The translations under genes and the position numbers were made by a program. This document shows, in pieces, positions 44,929 through 53,764 of a stretch of DNA of 64,000 nt; positions within the stretch are counted from its first letter, which is position 1, and each line of letters starts with the position of its first letter. The notes under the pieces were generated by a model, which searched no databases, was not told the DNA's origin, and saw nothing but the letters and a program-made list of their open reading frames with translations. The stretch covers positions 1 through 64,000 of the forward strand of contig CAKRRS010000002.1 in NCBI GenBank assembly GCA_934394665.1, written 5' to 3'. This DNA comes from an uncultured Acetatifactor sp. (GTDB taxonomy: Bacteria > Bacillota > Clostridia > Lachnospirales > Lachnospiraceae).

Positions 44929-44966
44929 GGTAGTCATTAGGTGTTCCTTTTGACTGCCGTTTTTTT
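44929..44966 (+). terminator. Terminator after hemZ
   Basis: Stem GGTAGTCA / TGACTGCC (one G-U) with a 14-base loop, followed by GTTTTTTT. Confidence 0.85.
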
Positions 44967-44975
44967 AAAATTAAA

Positions 44976-45001
44976 GAGGAGCCGGATTACTCCGGCTCCT
45001 C
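44976..45001 (-). terminator. Terminator facing the Abi_2 remnant
   Basis: An 11-bp perfect GC-rich stem GAGGAGCCGGA / TCCGGCTCCTC with a 4-base loop. On the minus strand it is followed by TTTAATTTT. A second hairpin GTATGTGT / ACACATAC lies beside it at 45005-45026. Confidence 0.65.
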
Positions 45002-45097
45002 CAAGTATGTGTCCGCAAACACATACCCCAATTGCTGTTTATAATATACTATAGACAGGTAAAATATGCAAACATTATATGGAATTTTTTAAGATGT

Positions 45098-45430
45098 TTA
45101 AGCGAGAGAACAAATCAGGATGAATGATTTGATCTCTGTTTTAGAGACTTTCAGTAATTTTAAGTAGTAACAGATAAGGATAATGTAATCGCCGATAGTC
45201 TTGAAATTTATGTACGGCATCCCCATTTCTAAAATCAGGCATTGTTTCATTGGTCTTGAAGGGTTCATTTTTTTGAAACGGGTATCATATACCACATCGT
45301 TGTGAGCAATGGCATTTCTTAAATCTTTTAAGGCATATACATATTTATAAGGAAAAGAAGAAACTGCCGGGACAGATTTTTTAACCGGATTTAGTGTGCC
45401 CCGAATTCTTGTGTCGACTTGACTTCTCAA
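45098..45430 (-). pseudogene. C-terminal remnant of an Abi_2 (AbiD/AbiF-like, HEPN) abortive-infection protein
   Basis: About 110 codons in an open frame with only a TTG at its head and an in-frame stop shortly upstream. The sequence contains the HEPN RNase-type motif LKDLRNAIAHNDVVYDTRF (Rx4-6H), followed by QCLILEMG and a helical end INFKTIGDYIILICYYLKLLKVSKTEI, which fits the last third of Abi_2 phage-defence proteins. The N-terminal two thirds are missing, so no working toxin or RNase is expected. It is flanked by hairpins and sits in one of the few gene-poor gaps of the window, a likely scar of a lost defence element. Confidence 0.6.
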
Positions 45431-45570
45431 TGGGATAATGTTATCGTGTAGTTAAATATATTGATAACATGAATTGCACAGATAGCGAATAGACCGCAGG
45501 AATGCGGTCTTTCAAAAACACATAGGTTAGTAAGAACTAACTAAAAACGGAATCTATAAAGGAGGAAACC
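45431..45570. other. Gap between the Abi remnant and the alpha/beta hydrolase
   Basis: Holds an 8-bp hairpin AGACCGCA / TGCGGTCT at 45491-45510 followed by TTC, a weak terminator candidate, and the ribosome binding site AAAGGAGG of the next gene. No other gene seen. Confidence 0.4.
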
Positions 45571-46500
45571 ATGAAACACATTCACTTTGACGTTGAAACG
45601 GACGGATTCTACGGAGCCTATTGGGAGAACAAAGAGGTTTGCGATTGTGCCATAATTGCCATGCTGGGAGATGACCCGGAAGATTATATGGCGCGTTCGG
45701 CGGTGAAATGGCTTTGGAGGCAGGGCATTAATGTCCTCACCATGTCGCCCGGCAAGAAAGATTACGGACATCACAATTATCCGTTGGAGCGGATCGAAAC
45801 GGCAATATCCCGGCTGAAAGCGCATGGAAACAAGAAAATCGCTATCGCCGGAGCCTCTACCACAGGAACACTTGCATTGACCGCGGCAGCTATGTTTCCG
45901 CAGATCAGCCTGACGGTTGCCATGACACCCAGTGATTTTGTCTGGCAGGGCTTTATGCAGGGGAAAAAGGACGGCTGTAAGGAATGGCCGATTGAGGGCG
46001 AATCCTTGTTTTCCTATCATGGAAAACCGCTGCCCTACATGCCGTTCTGCTATCGGCATCCGCAGTACTGGCAGTTGATCGCGGCAGAGACAAAGCGTAC
46101 CGGGGATATGGTCAACTCCTGTAAACTGTTTGATGATTCTGAAGCAGCACATCCGATTCAGCCGGAAGAATACATTCCCATCGAGAACATACAGGGAAAG
46201 CTTATGCTGATCGGTGCGGAAGATGATGTATTGTGGGATACGGCGAAATACATTCATCGCATGGAAGCACGCCTGGCAGAAAAACCGCATAACTGCAACG
46301 TGGAGACAGTGGTTTATGCGCATGGCACGCACTTTATTTTCCCGGAAGGAATGATAAAAATCATGCTGCCGGTAGGATCCGGGCTGTTTGTCAAGATGGC
46401 ATTCCAAGCGGCAAAAAAATACCCGGAGGAATGCAGACAGACCCGTATAGACATCGACCGGAGGATGACGAACGCGATCAGCGTTTGGAAGCAGTCGTAA
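45571..46500 (+). CDS. Alpha/beta hydrolase, BAAT/acyl-CoA thioester hydrolase C-terminal type
   Basis: A 309-residue soluble enzyme. The nucleophile elbow is AGASTTG (Ser96), a likely acid is the Asp in IGAEDDVLWD, and His254 in YAHGTHFIF completes a triad. The domain resembles the C-terminal catalytic part of bile-acid CoA:amino acid N-acyltransferase/acyl-CoA thioesterases (BAAT_C), found alone in many gut Firmicutes. The substrate is unknown; an acyl ester or thioester is the general expectation. AAAGGAGG precedes the ATG. Confidence 0.82.
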   Translation: MKHIHFDVETDGFYGAYWENKEVCDCAIIAMLGDDPEDYMARSAVKWLWRQGINVLTMSPGKKDYGHHNYPLERIETAISRLKAHGNKKIAIAGASTTGTLALTAAAMFPQISLTVAMTPSDFVWQGFMQGKKDGCKEWPIEGESLFSYHGKPLPYMPFCYRHPQYWQLIAAETKRTGDMVNSCKLFDDSEAAHPIQPEEYIPIENIQGKLMLIGAEDDVLWDTAKYIHRMEARLAEKPHNCNVETVVYAHGTHFIFPEGMIKIMLPVGSGLFVKMAFQAAKKYPEECRQTRIDIDRRMTNAISVWKQS

Positions 46501-46557
46501 AGAAGTCAAGCAACAGAGGTTCTATGTTACAGGGATTTTCGCTGAAAGAGTACAAAG

Positions 46558-46586
46558 TTGTTTCTTGGTAGAAAATGTGTTATAAT
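46558..46586 (+). promoter_or_regulatory. Promoter of the NlpC/P60 gene
   Basis: TTGTTT at 46558-46563 and TATAAT at 46581-46586 with a 17-base spacer; the leader is about 170 bases. Confidence 0.7.
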
Positions 46587-46699
46587 CCAAAACTAACCAC
46601 AGAATATTTATGGGTATCGTGTTTTAAATCAATGATATTATTGCATTTCGGCTTTGTGGGCAGCCGGAAGGAAACTGGCATATCAGAATATGGCTGTAT

Positions 46700-46722
46700 T
46701 TAGCAATGACACATATTGCTAA
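46700..46722 (+). repeat. Inverted repeat in the NlpC/P60 leader
   Basis: TTAGCAAT (46700-46707) and ATTGCTAA (46715-46722) form a perfect 8-bp inverted repeat with a 7-base centre, 38 bases before the start codon. It could be an operator or an RNA hairpin. Confidence 0.45.
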
Positions 46723-46759
46723 TATAGGCAAATGAACCAAGAGAACAACAGGTAATCAG

Positions 46760-48022
46760 ATGAAAAAAAGAATGGTAATGGCACTTGCAGTAGCACTGTC
46801 AGGGGGAATCCTCACGGGTGCTGCGCGTGCAGATAAACTAACGATACAGAGTGAGGCATCACTATTGACAGTTGCTTCTGAGACAGAGGTGCATTCAGCA
46901 GAAACAGTGCAACATATAGCGGTAGAACCGATTCCTGCAACAGGAGAGATCACCATAGAAGATCTTCTGGCGGTACAGGGTGAGGAAACGGAAGACCCGA
47001 GAGCAGAAGAACAAATACCGGATCCTGCAGATGTACCGGTGGATGAGGCGTCGGTAGAGGATACGAATGAAGATGAGTATGCTTCCCTGGCAATCGCCAA
47101 CGTGACGAATTACGTGAACGTCAGGACAGAACCGAACACGGATAGTGCGGTAGTGGGGAAAATCTATGACGGAGCCGTGGCTCAAATCTTATCGGTCGCG
47201 GGAGAGAATCAGGACTGGTTCCAGATCGTCTCAGGAAATGTGGAAGGATATATCAAGGCTGAATTTTTTATCTACGGAGATGCTGCAGCTGAGGTAGTAG
47301 ACAATTATGTGACCAGATATGCAACCGTTACGGCAGACCGTCTGAATGTGCGGCAGGATGCGGCGACGGATGCAAAGCGTATCGGCTATATCGATAACGG
47401 GGAAAAGGTAAAGCTTCTCGAAAATGACGGTGACTGGCTGAAAGTACAGTACACGGAAGCAAAAACCGGATACGTTTCTGCAGATTATGTGACCATTTCC
47501 GAAGAATTCATCTATGCGAAGACGATCGAAGAGGAACAGGCACAGATCGCAGCACAGGAAGCATTACAGGCCAGAGAGTCGAGCACGGAACAGGAGACAC
47601 CGGAAGTAATCACGAATATCACACTTCCGTCGACCACATATACTTCCAATGCGGAACTCAGACAGGGAATCATTGATTATGCCAAACAGTATCTGGGCAA
47701 CCGCTATGTTCACGGAGGTTCCAGCCTGTCGGGAGGCACGGACTGTTCCGGTTTTACCTGCTTTGTCTATGCGGAGTTCGGTTATTCCATCAGCCGTACC
47801 CCGGGAGGACAGTACAGCAGTGCCGGACAAAGTATCAGTTCCGAAGAACTGCAGCCCGGAGATATTGTATGCTACAGTTCCAACGGCGGAAAGAGCTGTA
47901 CCCATGTAGGACTGTATATCGGGGACGGTCAGATCATTCATTCCGCCAATTCCCGGAAAGGTGTTATCATCAGTGCCGTGGATTACAGTCCCATTATCGG
48001 TATGAAAAATGTAATAGATTAA
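46760..48022 (+). CDS. Secreted SH3b-NlpC/P60 peptidoglycan hydrolase
   Basis: A 420-residue exported cell-wall hydrolase. The signal peptide covers about residues 1-24 (MKKRMVMALAVALSGG...AARA). An acidic linker leads to two bacterial SH3 domains at about 112-172 (TNYVNVRTEPNTDSAVVGKI) and 188-250 (ADRLNVRQDAATDAKRIGYI), then a Gln/Ala/Glu helix, and an NlpC/P60 domain at 300-420 with Cys329 (TDCSGF), His382 (CTHVGLYIG) and His394 as the catalytic set. It probably cuts D-gamma-glutamyl-diamino acid bonds in peptidoglycan stem peptides. A long leader with an inverted repeat precedes it. Confidence 0.93.
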   Translation: MKKRMVMALAVALSGGILTGAARADKLTIQSEASLLTVASETEVHSAETVQHIAVEPIPATGEITIEDLLAVQGEETEDPRAEEQIPDPADVPVDEASVEDTNEDEYASLAIANVTNYVNVRTEPNTDSAVVGKIYDGAVAQILSVAGENQDWFQIVSGNVEGYIKAEFFIYGDAAAEVVDNYVTRYATVTADRLNVRQDAATDAKRIGYIDNGEKVKLLENDGDWLKVQYTEAKTGYVSADYVTISEEFIYAKTIEEEQAQIAAQEALQARESSTEQETPEVITNITLPSTTYTSNAELRQGIIDYAKQYLGNRYVHGGSSLSGGTDCSGFTCFVYAEFGYSISRTPGGQYSSAGQSISSEELQPGDIVCYSSNGGKSCTHVGLYIGDGQIIHSANSRKGVIISAVDYSPIIGMKNVID

Positions 48023-48107
48023 AGAGGTAAGACGACAGAACCTGTATAACTTTTGAATAACTTTAGTGATTTGTTGAGTGCTGACGGTGCGAAAAAGGAA
48101 GGTAAAG

Positions 48108-49415
48108 TTATTCGTTAGCATTATGGAGCACCTGATCTTTGGTAAGAACGAAATCGCCAAGGATCTCGCTGCTCCATTTTTGCAGTTCTTCCAGATGAAG
48201 TGCTATGCCGGCATAGTTGCGGATGCCGTGGGAGGCAGCCAGTTCTTCGGTGTAGTCTTCCAACAGGTACACATTTTTAAAACGTACCGGTCCGGAAGTA
48301 TACTGGCAGACCAGAGGAAGCACACCGGAGGTATCTTCTGTAATAGAGACACCGTCCTCTGTGACGTGAAAAGTGATCCAGGCCATTGCTTCCAGCATAC
48401 TGAGGGCATTTTTCTGCGTGGACACGTAATTACCCAGAGAGTAATAACACAGCGTCCGGTTACCGTTTTCGGCGGTGATCCATTCGACCGGTTCCACGAC
48501 ATGAGGGTGCGTGCCGATGATAACGTCGGCACCGGCTTCTGCCATGGCGAGTGCCCATTTTTCCTGATAACTTGAGATCTTGGAGGAATATTCCGTGCCC
48601 CAGTGCGGACATACGATGACAATGTCAGCCAGTTCTTTTGCACGGCTGATATCTGTAAGCACCTGCGGATTCAGCGAGGTAAAGTCCATCCGCCCGGTCT
48701 GTTCATTCACAGCGCACAGCAGATTCAGATGCCCCAGCAGATCTAAAGGCAGCGTCTCAGTGTTGGCACCGTAGGTATAGTTCAAAATCGCAAAAGTCAC
48801 ATCGTCTATCGTTAACAGAGAAATTTCATCCGCTTCATCACTGTTTTCATGAATGCCTGTCACCAATACTTCCGGATGCTGCTCTTTCCAAAACTGCGCA
48901 CAGTATAGCAGCCCGTCCAACTGTTGATCCGCCGTATGATTGGATGCCTGCAGCACTACATTAAATCCTGCATCCGCAATGGCATCGCCCACTTCTGTGG
49001 GAGAATTAAAATAGGGAAAACCGGAAAAACCACGGGAATTGCCTCCCATAATTGTTTCCTGATTAATAATTTTAACATCGGCAGTATGCAGAAAAGGTTT
49101 GATTCCATCAAATAACATGGAAAAGTCATAGCTTCCGTCGTCCTGTTTTCCGCTGGCAACGATTCCAAGGTGCATCAGGTTATCCCCCACTGCCATGAGC
49201 GTGATATCATGTTCCGGAAACGGTGTGGGAGTCGGCTCCGGGGTAGATGTCGGAACTGCTGTGGGAGAGGGAAGGGGTGTCGGCGGATCGGCGATTGCGA
49301 CAACAGTACTGTCTACAGTATTTTTTTCTAAAAAATAGTATCCACAGATACCGGATAATAAGATGATCGGAACCAGGAGGAGCAACAGATAGAGAGATGT
49401 TCTTTTGGTGTTCAT
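48108..49415 (-). CDS. CapA-family (poly-gamma-glutamate synthesis CapA-like) membrane-anchored protein
   Basis: A 435-residue protein: an N-terminal membrane anchor (LLLLLVPIILLSGICGYYF), a Pro/Thr-rich wall-spanning linker (PTPLPSPTAVPTSTPEP), and a CapA phosphoesterase-like domain with MAVGDNLMH, NQETIMGG, ASNHTADQQ, VCPHWGTEYS and GTHPHVVEP, the metal-binding set of the calcineurin-like fold. CapA is needed for capsular poly-gamma-glutamate in Bacillus, but no capB/capC genes are nearby, so another exported-polymer role is possible. The ATG at 49415 has AGGA at proper spacing; an ATG at 49427 is in frame. Confidence 0.9.
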   Translation of the reverse strand: MNTKRTSLYLLLLLVPIILLSGICGYYFLEKNTVDSTVVAIADPPTPLPSPTAVPTSTPEPTPTPFPEHDITLMAVGDNLMHLGIVASGKQDDGSYDFSMLFDGIKPFLHTADVKIINQETIMGGNSRGFSGFPYFNSPTEVGDAIADAGFNVVLQASNHTADQQLDGLLYCAQFWKEQHPEVLVTGIHENSDEADEISLLTIDDVTFAILNYTYGANTETLPLDLLGHLNLLCAVNEQTGRMDFTSLNPQVLTDISRAKELADIVIVCPHWGTEYSSKISSYQEKWALAMAEAGADVIIGTHPHVVEPVEWITAENGNRTLCYYSLGNYVSTQKNALSMLEAMAWITFHVTEDGVSITEDTSGVLPLVCQYTSGPVRFKNVYLLEDYTEELAASHGIRNYAGIALHLEELQKWSSEILGDFVLTKDQVLHNANE

Positions 49416-49542
49416 AGGATTCCTCATTTCTATACACGTTTTTTAGTAATTCCGGAACTTTATTCAAAAATAAAACGACACCGATATTATAACATTTGTT
49501 TGAAAGCAGTGCAAAAATAAAAAATAAATTACTGTTTTCCCA

Positions 49543-49571
49543 TTGACATAGTATGAAATAAGAGATATAAT
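49543..49571 (+). promoter_or_regulatory. Promoter of the binding-protein gene
   Basis: TTGACA at 49543-49548 and TATAAT at 49566-49571 with a 17-base spacer: consensus in both hexamers. Confidence 0.85.
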
Positions 49572-49627
49572 CCTACCAATAAGTTGATTCGATACTTAAG
49601 CAAACATCGAAGAGGAGGAAAAGGATT

Positions 49628-50521
49628 ATGAAAAGAAAGGTATGGAAAAACGTATTGGCATTAGCACTGACCGGAGTACTTACTTTGGGACTTACTGCAT
49701 GCGGCGGCAGCAATGGCAGCGCAGATGCAGGAAGTGCAGCCGGTGATGCAGGCAGCAAGGCAGTATATCGTACGTTAGACGAGATCAAAGAGAGCGGCAC
49801 CATCAATATCGGTGTATTTTCCGATAAGAATCCGTTCGGTTATGTGGATGAGAACGGTGAGTATCAGGGTTATGATGTATATTATGCAAGAAGACTCGGT
49901 GAGGATCTGGGCGTAGATGTGAACTTCGTATCTACGGAGGCTGCCAACCGTATTGAATATCTGCAGACCGGTAAGGTAGATGTGATCCTGGCAAACTTTA
50001 CCGTAACACCTGAGAGAGCAGAAGAAGTTGATTTTGCTTCTCCTTACATGAATGTAGCACTTGGCGTAGTCTCCAAGGATGACAATGTTATCACTACGCT
50101 GGATAACTGGAATGCAGATGACTCCATCATCGTGATCTCCGGAACTACCGCAGAGACCTATCTGATTGCTAACTATCCTGACATTCCTTTACAGAAGTTT
50201 GATTCTTATGCAACCGCAAAGGAAGCTTTCGAGAACGGTACTTCCGTAGCATGGGCAAACGATAACACCGAGGTCATTGCGTTTGCTTTGCAGAATGAAG
50301 GCTACACCGTAGGTATTCCTTCCCTGGGCAGCGCAGACACCATTGCGCCCGCAGTATCCAAGGGCAATACCACACTGCTTGACTGGATCAATGATGAGAT
50401 CGCAAGCCTTGGTGAGGAGAACTTCTTCCATGCAGACTATGAGGCAACTCTGGCAGATACCTATGGTCTGGATTATGAGGAGAGCCTGGTAGTAGAAGGC
50501 GGCAAGGTAAACGCACAATAA
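49628..50521 (+). CDS. Amino-acid ABC transporter substrate-binding lipoprotein
   Basis: A 297-residue SBP_bac_3 binding protein. Signal peptide with lipobox LTACGG, so it is anchored as a lipoprotein at Cys25. A short Gly/Ser/Ala/Asp linker follows, then the binding domain: GTINIGVFSDKNPFGYVDENG, GYDVYYARRLGEDLGVDV, VDVILANFTVTPERAEEVDFASPY (split across two motifs). The ligand is a polar amino acid, possibly cystine/cysteine or glutamate type, not determinable here. It has a very strong promoter and its own terminator, so it can be made in excess over the permease and ATPase encoded 2 kb downstream. Confidence 0.93.
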   Translation: MKRKVWKNVLALALTGVLTLGLTACGGSNGSADAGSAAGDAGSKAVYRTLDEIKESGTINIGVFSDKNPFGYVDENGEYQGYDVYYARRLGEDLGVDVNFVSTEAANRIEYLQTGKVDVILANFTVTPERAEEVDFASPYMNVALGVVSKDDNVITTLDNWNADDSIIVISGTTAETYLIANYPDIPLQKFDSYATAKEAFENGTSVAWANDNTEVIAFALQNEGYTVGIPSLGSADTIAPAVSKGNTTLLDWINDEIASLGEENFFHADYEATLADTYGLDYEESLVVEGGKVNAQ

Positions 50522-50541
50522 ACATTGCCCTCTTCGCAATG

Positions 50542-50590
50542 AAAAGCAGCCATAGATCCTGTGATGACAGGTTTTGTGGCTGCTTTTGTC
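50542..50590 (+). terminator. Terminator after the binding-protein gene
   Basis: An 11-bp perfect stem AAAAGCAGCCA / TGGCTGCTTTT whose interior can fold again (CCTGT / ACAGG); it ends in TTTTGTC. Confidence 0.8.
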
Positions 50591-50714
50591 CTGTGATGAC
50601 AGCAGCGATATGGAAGCATCCGGCCGGATCCGGGCGTTTGACATTTGTTCCTTTTAAGAATATAATACGAATACTTTACAAACGATAAATTACAAAACGC
50701 AGGAGGAACTTTTT

Positions 50715-52358
50715 GTGAAAAATACCGGAAAACGATTGCTTTCTGCCGGCTTGCTTTCTGTTGCCGCCGGTTTTATGCTCTTTCTATTTGCACCACTTGA
50801 AATATATTTTAACAATAAATATGAGTTTTGGTTTGATTTCTATGATTTATTTCCTATTTGTATACTTATGTTTATTGTGTCCGGAATGATAAGCTTTCTG
50901 TTCTTATTTTTCCTTTCAAAAATAAATAGACGGGTATGCGATTGCTTTTTGGCTTTTTATCTGCTTGCGTTTCTATGTACTTATATCCAGGGAAATTTTA
51001 TGGTAGGGAATCTTCCGCGTCTGGATGGAAGTTTTGTGGACTGGTCTCAGTATTTGAGACTACGCATCAGCTCCATCGTACTTTGGCTTGTGATGACCGG
51101 TCTGCTATTGTTGGCGGTCAGAAAAATGTCATTGGAGCGGGTAGCGGAGAATGCCGGGTTTGTTGCCGGTCTGATCAGCCTTGTTTTGTTGGTAACGCTT
51201 TTTACGCTGGGGGTCAGCAAGCATGGATTGGAACAAAAATTTTCCATGAGTAACACGACCTATCACATGCTGGAAATGTCCACAGATCAGAATCTGGTGG
51301 TTCTGGTACTGGATACTGTGGATGGAAATGCAATGACAGAAGCGATTGATACACACCCTGAATATCGTCAGGTACTTTCTGATTTTACTTATTATAATAA
51401 TACGATGTCAGCTTATCCGTTTACGATATATTCCGTTCCGTATCTGCTCTCCGGGGAATGGTATGAGGATCAGGAAGAGTTTATTGACTTTGCCAAAAGA
51501 ATTTACAGAACCTCCCCTTTATTTGAGAATCTGGAACAGAGAGGCTATCGGCTGGGAATGTATGAGGATGAAGCGTACCGCCTGGAAGAATGTATGTTCC
51601 GCTTCGAGAATATGATTGATACAAGTCCCAAAGTATCTTCGGTAGTGCAATTTGCAAAATTGGAAATGAAACTGATCGGCTTTAAGTATATGCCTTACGA
51701 CCTGAAAAGGTTCTGCCTGACGATTCCGGCAGAATTTCAGACCCTGGAAAAGGCGGTCGACACGGAGGCGTATGAGAATTTTTCTTCGGAGGATCAGACG
51801 TTTTATGCAATGCTTAAGAAAACGCAGATTTCTTATACTGACCAGAAATGCTTTAAATTTATTCATTTAATGGGAGCACATAGCCCCTGGCATTTAGATG
51901 CCGAACTCAATGAAATAGAAAATGCAACTTATGAGCAGAGTATAGAAGCAAGCATGACGATTGTGACAGAGTACCTGCAAAAGCTCAAGGACAGCGGTAC
52001 CTATGACAATACGGCAATCATGATCATCTCTGACCACGGATATAATATTGAAGATGATAACAGCTCTGAAAACAGGCAGCATCCGATCCTGTTTGTCAAA
52101 GGAGTTGACGAACACTATGAGGAATTGCAGATCTCAGCAGCGCCGATTTCACAATTCGATTATATGGATGCATATACACGGCTCTTAGACCGGAAAACGG
52201 GAGAAGAGGTATTTGATTATCGCGAAGGAGACGCCAGGGAACGCCGCTATCTGTTCTATGAATATGAGGAACCCACTCATTTCTATGAATATATGCAGAC
52301 AGGATATGCCGGGGATGAGGATACGATGTATTTTACAGGTGTGGAAATAACGCCATAA
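50715..52358 (+). CDS. Membrane-anchored sulfatase-fold enzyme (LtaS/OpgB-like phosphotransferase family)
   Basis: A 547-residue protein with five membrane spans in the first 170 residues and an extracellular alkaline-phosphatase-superfamily domain (PF00884 type). Metal and active-site elements: LVLDTVD (Asp200), Thr237 in YPFTIYSVPYLLSG as probable nucleophile, GAHSPWH, and ISDHGY (Asp440-His441). Thr rather than Cys/Ser argues for a phosphoglycerol or phosphoethanolamine transferase, not a true sulfatase. The GTG start follows AGGAGGAA. It lies between the binding-protein gene and the permease genes of an ABC transporter but has no obvious link to transport; the GT-C genes downstream suggest envelope-polymer decoration. 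Confidence 0.82.
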   Translation: MKNTGKRLLSAGLLSVAAGFMLFLFAPLEIYFNNKYEFWFDFYDLFPICILMFIVSGMISFLFLFFLSKINRRVCDCFLAFYLLAFLCTYIQGNFMVGNLPRLDGSFVDWSQYLRLRISSIVLWLVMTGLLLLAVRKMSLERVAENAGFVAGLISLVLLVTLFTLGVSKHGLEQKFSMSNTTYHMLEMSTDQNLVVLVLDTVDGNAMTEAIDTHPEYRQVLSDFTYYNNTMSAYPFTIYSVPYLLSGEWYEDQEEFIDFAKRIYRTSPLFENLEQRGYRLGMYEDEAYRLEECMFRFENMIDTSPKVSSVVQFAKLEMKLIGFKYMPYDLKRFCLTIPAEFQTLEKAVDTEAYENFSSEDQTFYAMLKKTQISYTDQKCFKFIHLMGAHSPWHLDAELNEIENATYEQSIEASMTIVTEYLQKLKDSGTYDNTAIMIISDHGYNIEDDNSSENRQHPILFVKGVDEHYEELQISAAPISQFDYMDAYTRLLDRKTGEEVFDYREGDARERRYLFYEYEEPTHFYEYMQTGYAGDEDTMYFTGVEITP

Positions 52359-52362
52359 GCGT

Positions 52363-52390
52363 TTGATGATAATATTTCTTGTGCTATAAT
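52363..52390 (+). promoter_or_regulatory. Promoter of the permease/ATPase genes
   Basis: TTGATG at 52363-52368 and TATAAT at 52385-52390, 16-base spacer, right after the sulfatase-fold gene. Confidence 0.7.
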
Positions 52391-52434
52391 CGAAAGCGTT
52401 GTTTTATGAGGTATTCTGGAAAGGATATAAATAC

Positions 52435-53094
52435 ATGAACTGGGAATTTATCTGGAAATATCTGCCTATGTATGAGAAGGCAGCGTGGCTGACCGTGAAG
52501 ATCGGTGTCATCGGAATTGTGTTTGCGATTCTGGTGGGATTACTCTGTGCGGCAATCCAATATTATAAAGTGCCGGTACTTCGTTTGATCGTGGCAGTTT
52601 ATGTAGAATTGAGCCGCAACACACCGCTTCTGGTACAGCTGTTTTTTATCTATTACGGTTTTCCTAAGATCGGTCTGCGGATGTCTGCGGAACTGTGCGG
52701 CGTCGTGGGCTTGGCATTTTTGGGCGGAAGTTATATGGCGGAAGCGTTTCGAAGTGGGTTGGAAGCAGTGGAACCGATCCAGAGCGAAAGCGCCATCAGT
52801 CTGGGGATGAGTTCATGGCAGGTGTTACGTTATGTGATTTTGCCCCAGGCAATGTCTACCAGCATTCCCGCATTTGTGGCCAATATTATTTTTCTGTTAA
52901 AAGAGACCAGTGTATTCAGTGCTATCAGTCTGATGGATCTGATGTTTACGGCGAAGGATCTCATCGGTCTGTATTACAAAACGACCGAGAGTCTGTTCCT
53001 TCTGGTAGTATTTTATCTGTTGATCCTGTTGCCTGTATCAATCATAGGATCACTGGTGGAGAGGAGGATGCGTTATGCCGGATTTGGGGATTGA
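52435..53094 (+). CDS. Amino-acid ABC transporter permease (HisM/GlnP type), first subunit
   Basis: A 219-residue inner-membrane permease with five spans and the cytoplasmic EAA loop EAFRSGLEAVEPIQSESAISLGMSSW, which docks the ATPase (motif quoted in part: EAAxxxG form SESAISLG). The ATG at 52435 follows AAAGGA; an in-frame TTG at 52399 is less likely. Its 3' end overlaps the second permease by 20 bases. Confidence 0.92.
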   Translation: MNWEFIWKYLPMYEKAAWLTVKIGVIGIVFAILVGLLCAAIQYYKVPVLRLIVAVYVELSRNTPLLVQLFFIYYGFPKIGLRMSAELCGVVGLAFLGGSYMAEAFRSGLEAVEPIQSESAISLGMSSWQVLRYVILPQAMSTSIPAFVANIIFLLKETSVFSAISLMDLMFTAKDLIGLYYKTTESLFLLVVFYLLILLPVSIIGSLVERRMRYAGFGD

Positions 53095-53749
53095 TGTCTT
53101 ATGCAAAGGCACGAATATGCTCCGTCTGTTACAGGGATTATGGGTGGCAATGAAGATCAGCATCGTATCTATCCTGATCAGTATGCCGCTCGGAATCCTC
53201 GTGGGAGCACTGATGACTGTGAAAAATAAAGCAGTGAAGGCGATATTCCGCGTCTATCTGGAATTTATCCGGATTATGCCGCAGCTGGTATTGCTGTTCA
53301 TCGTATACTTTGGTTCTACCAGAGCTCTGGGATGGAATTTGTCCGGTGAAGTCGCTTCGGTGATCGTATTTGTCCTGTGGGGAACTGCGGAAATGGGCGA
53401 CCTGGTGCGAAGTGCACTGATCAGCATCCCCAAGCACCAGTATGAGAGCAGTGAGGCCTTAGGACTTAGCAAAATGCAGACCTATCTATATGTGATTATT
53501 CCACAGACGGTGAGGAGACTGATTCCGCTGTCGATCAACCTGATCACCCGTATGATCAAGACGACCAGTCTGGTGCTGATGATCGGTGTGGTGGAAATGC
53601 TAAAGGTGGCACAGCAGATCATCGAGGCAAACCGTATGAGCAGCCCCAATGCAGCCTTTGGAGTGTTCCTCGTAGTATTTGTTCTGTACTTTTTCGCTTG
53701 CTGGCCGTTCAGTGTATTGGCGAGAGGACTGGAAAAGAAATGGAATTAG
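53075..53749 (+). CDS. Amino-acid ABC transporter permease, second subunit
   Basis: A 224-residue homologue of the previous permease with five spans and EAA-type loop SIPKHQYESSEALGLSKMQ. The two form a heterodimeric channel, as in other polar amino-acid uptake systems. GAGAGGAGG ribosome binding site lies inside the preceding gene. Confidence 0.92.
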   Translation: MPDLGIDVLCKGTNMLRLLQGLWVAMKISIVSILISMPLGILVGALMTVKNKAVKAIFRVYLEFIRIMPQLVLLFIVYFGSTRALGWNLSGEVASVIVFVLWGTAEMGDLVRSALISIPKHQYESSEALGLSKMQTYLYVIIPQTVRRLIPLSINLITRMIKTTSLVLMIGVVEMLKVAQQIIEANRMSSPNAAFGVFLVVFVLYFFACWPFSVLARGLEKKWN

Positions 53750-53764
53750 GATGGGAGTAAGAAG

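Noticed and set aside
48056-48112. Inverted repeat AATAACTTTA / TAAAGTTATT between the NlpC/P60 and CapA genes
   Set aside because: The loop is 37 bases, the stem is AT-only, and one arm overlaps the CapA stop; too weak to call a terminator.
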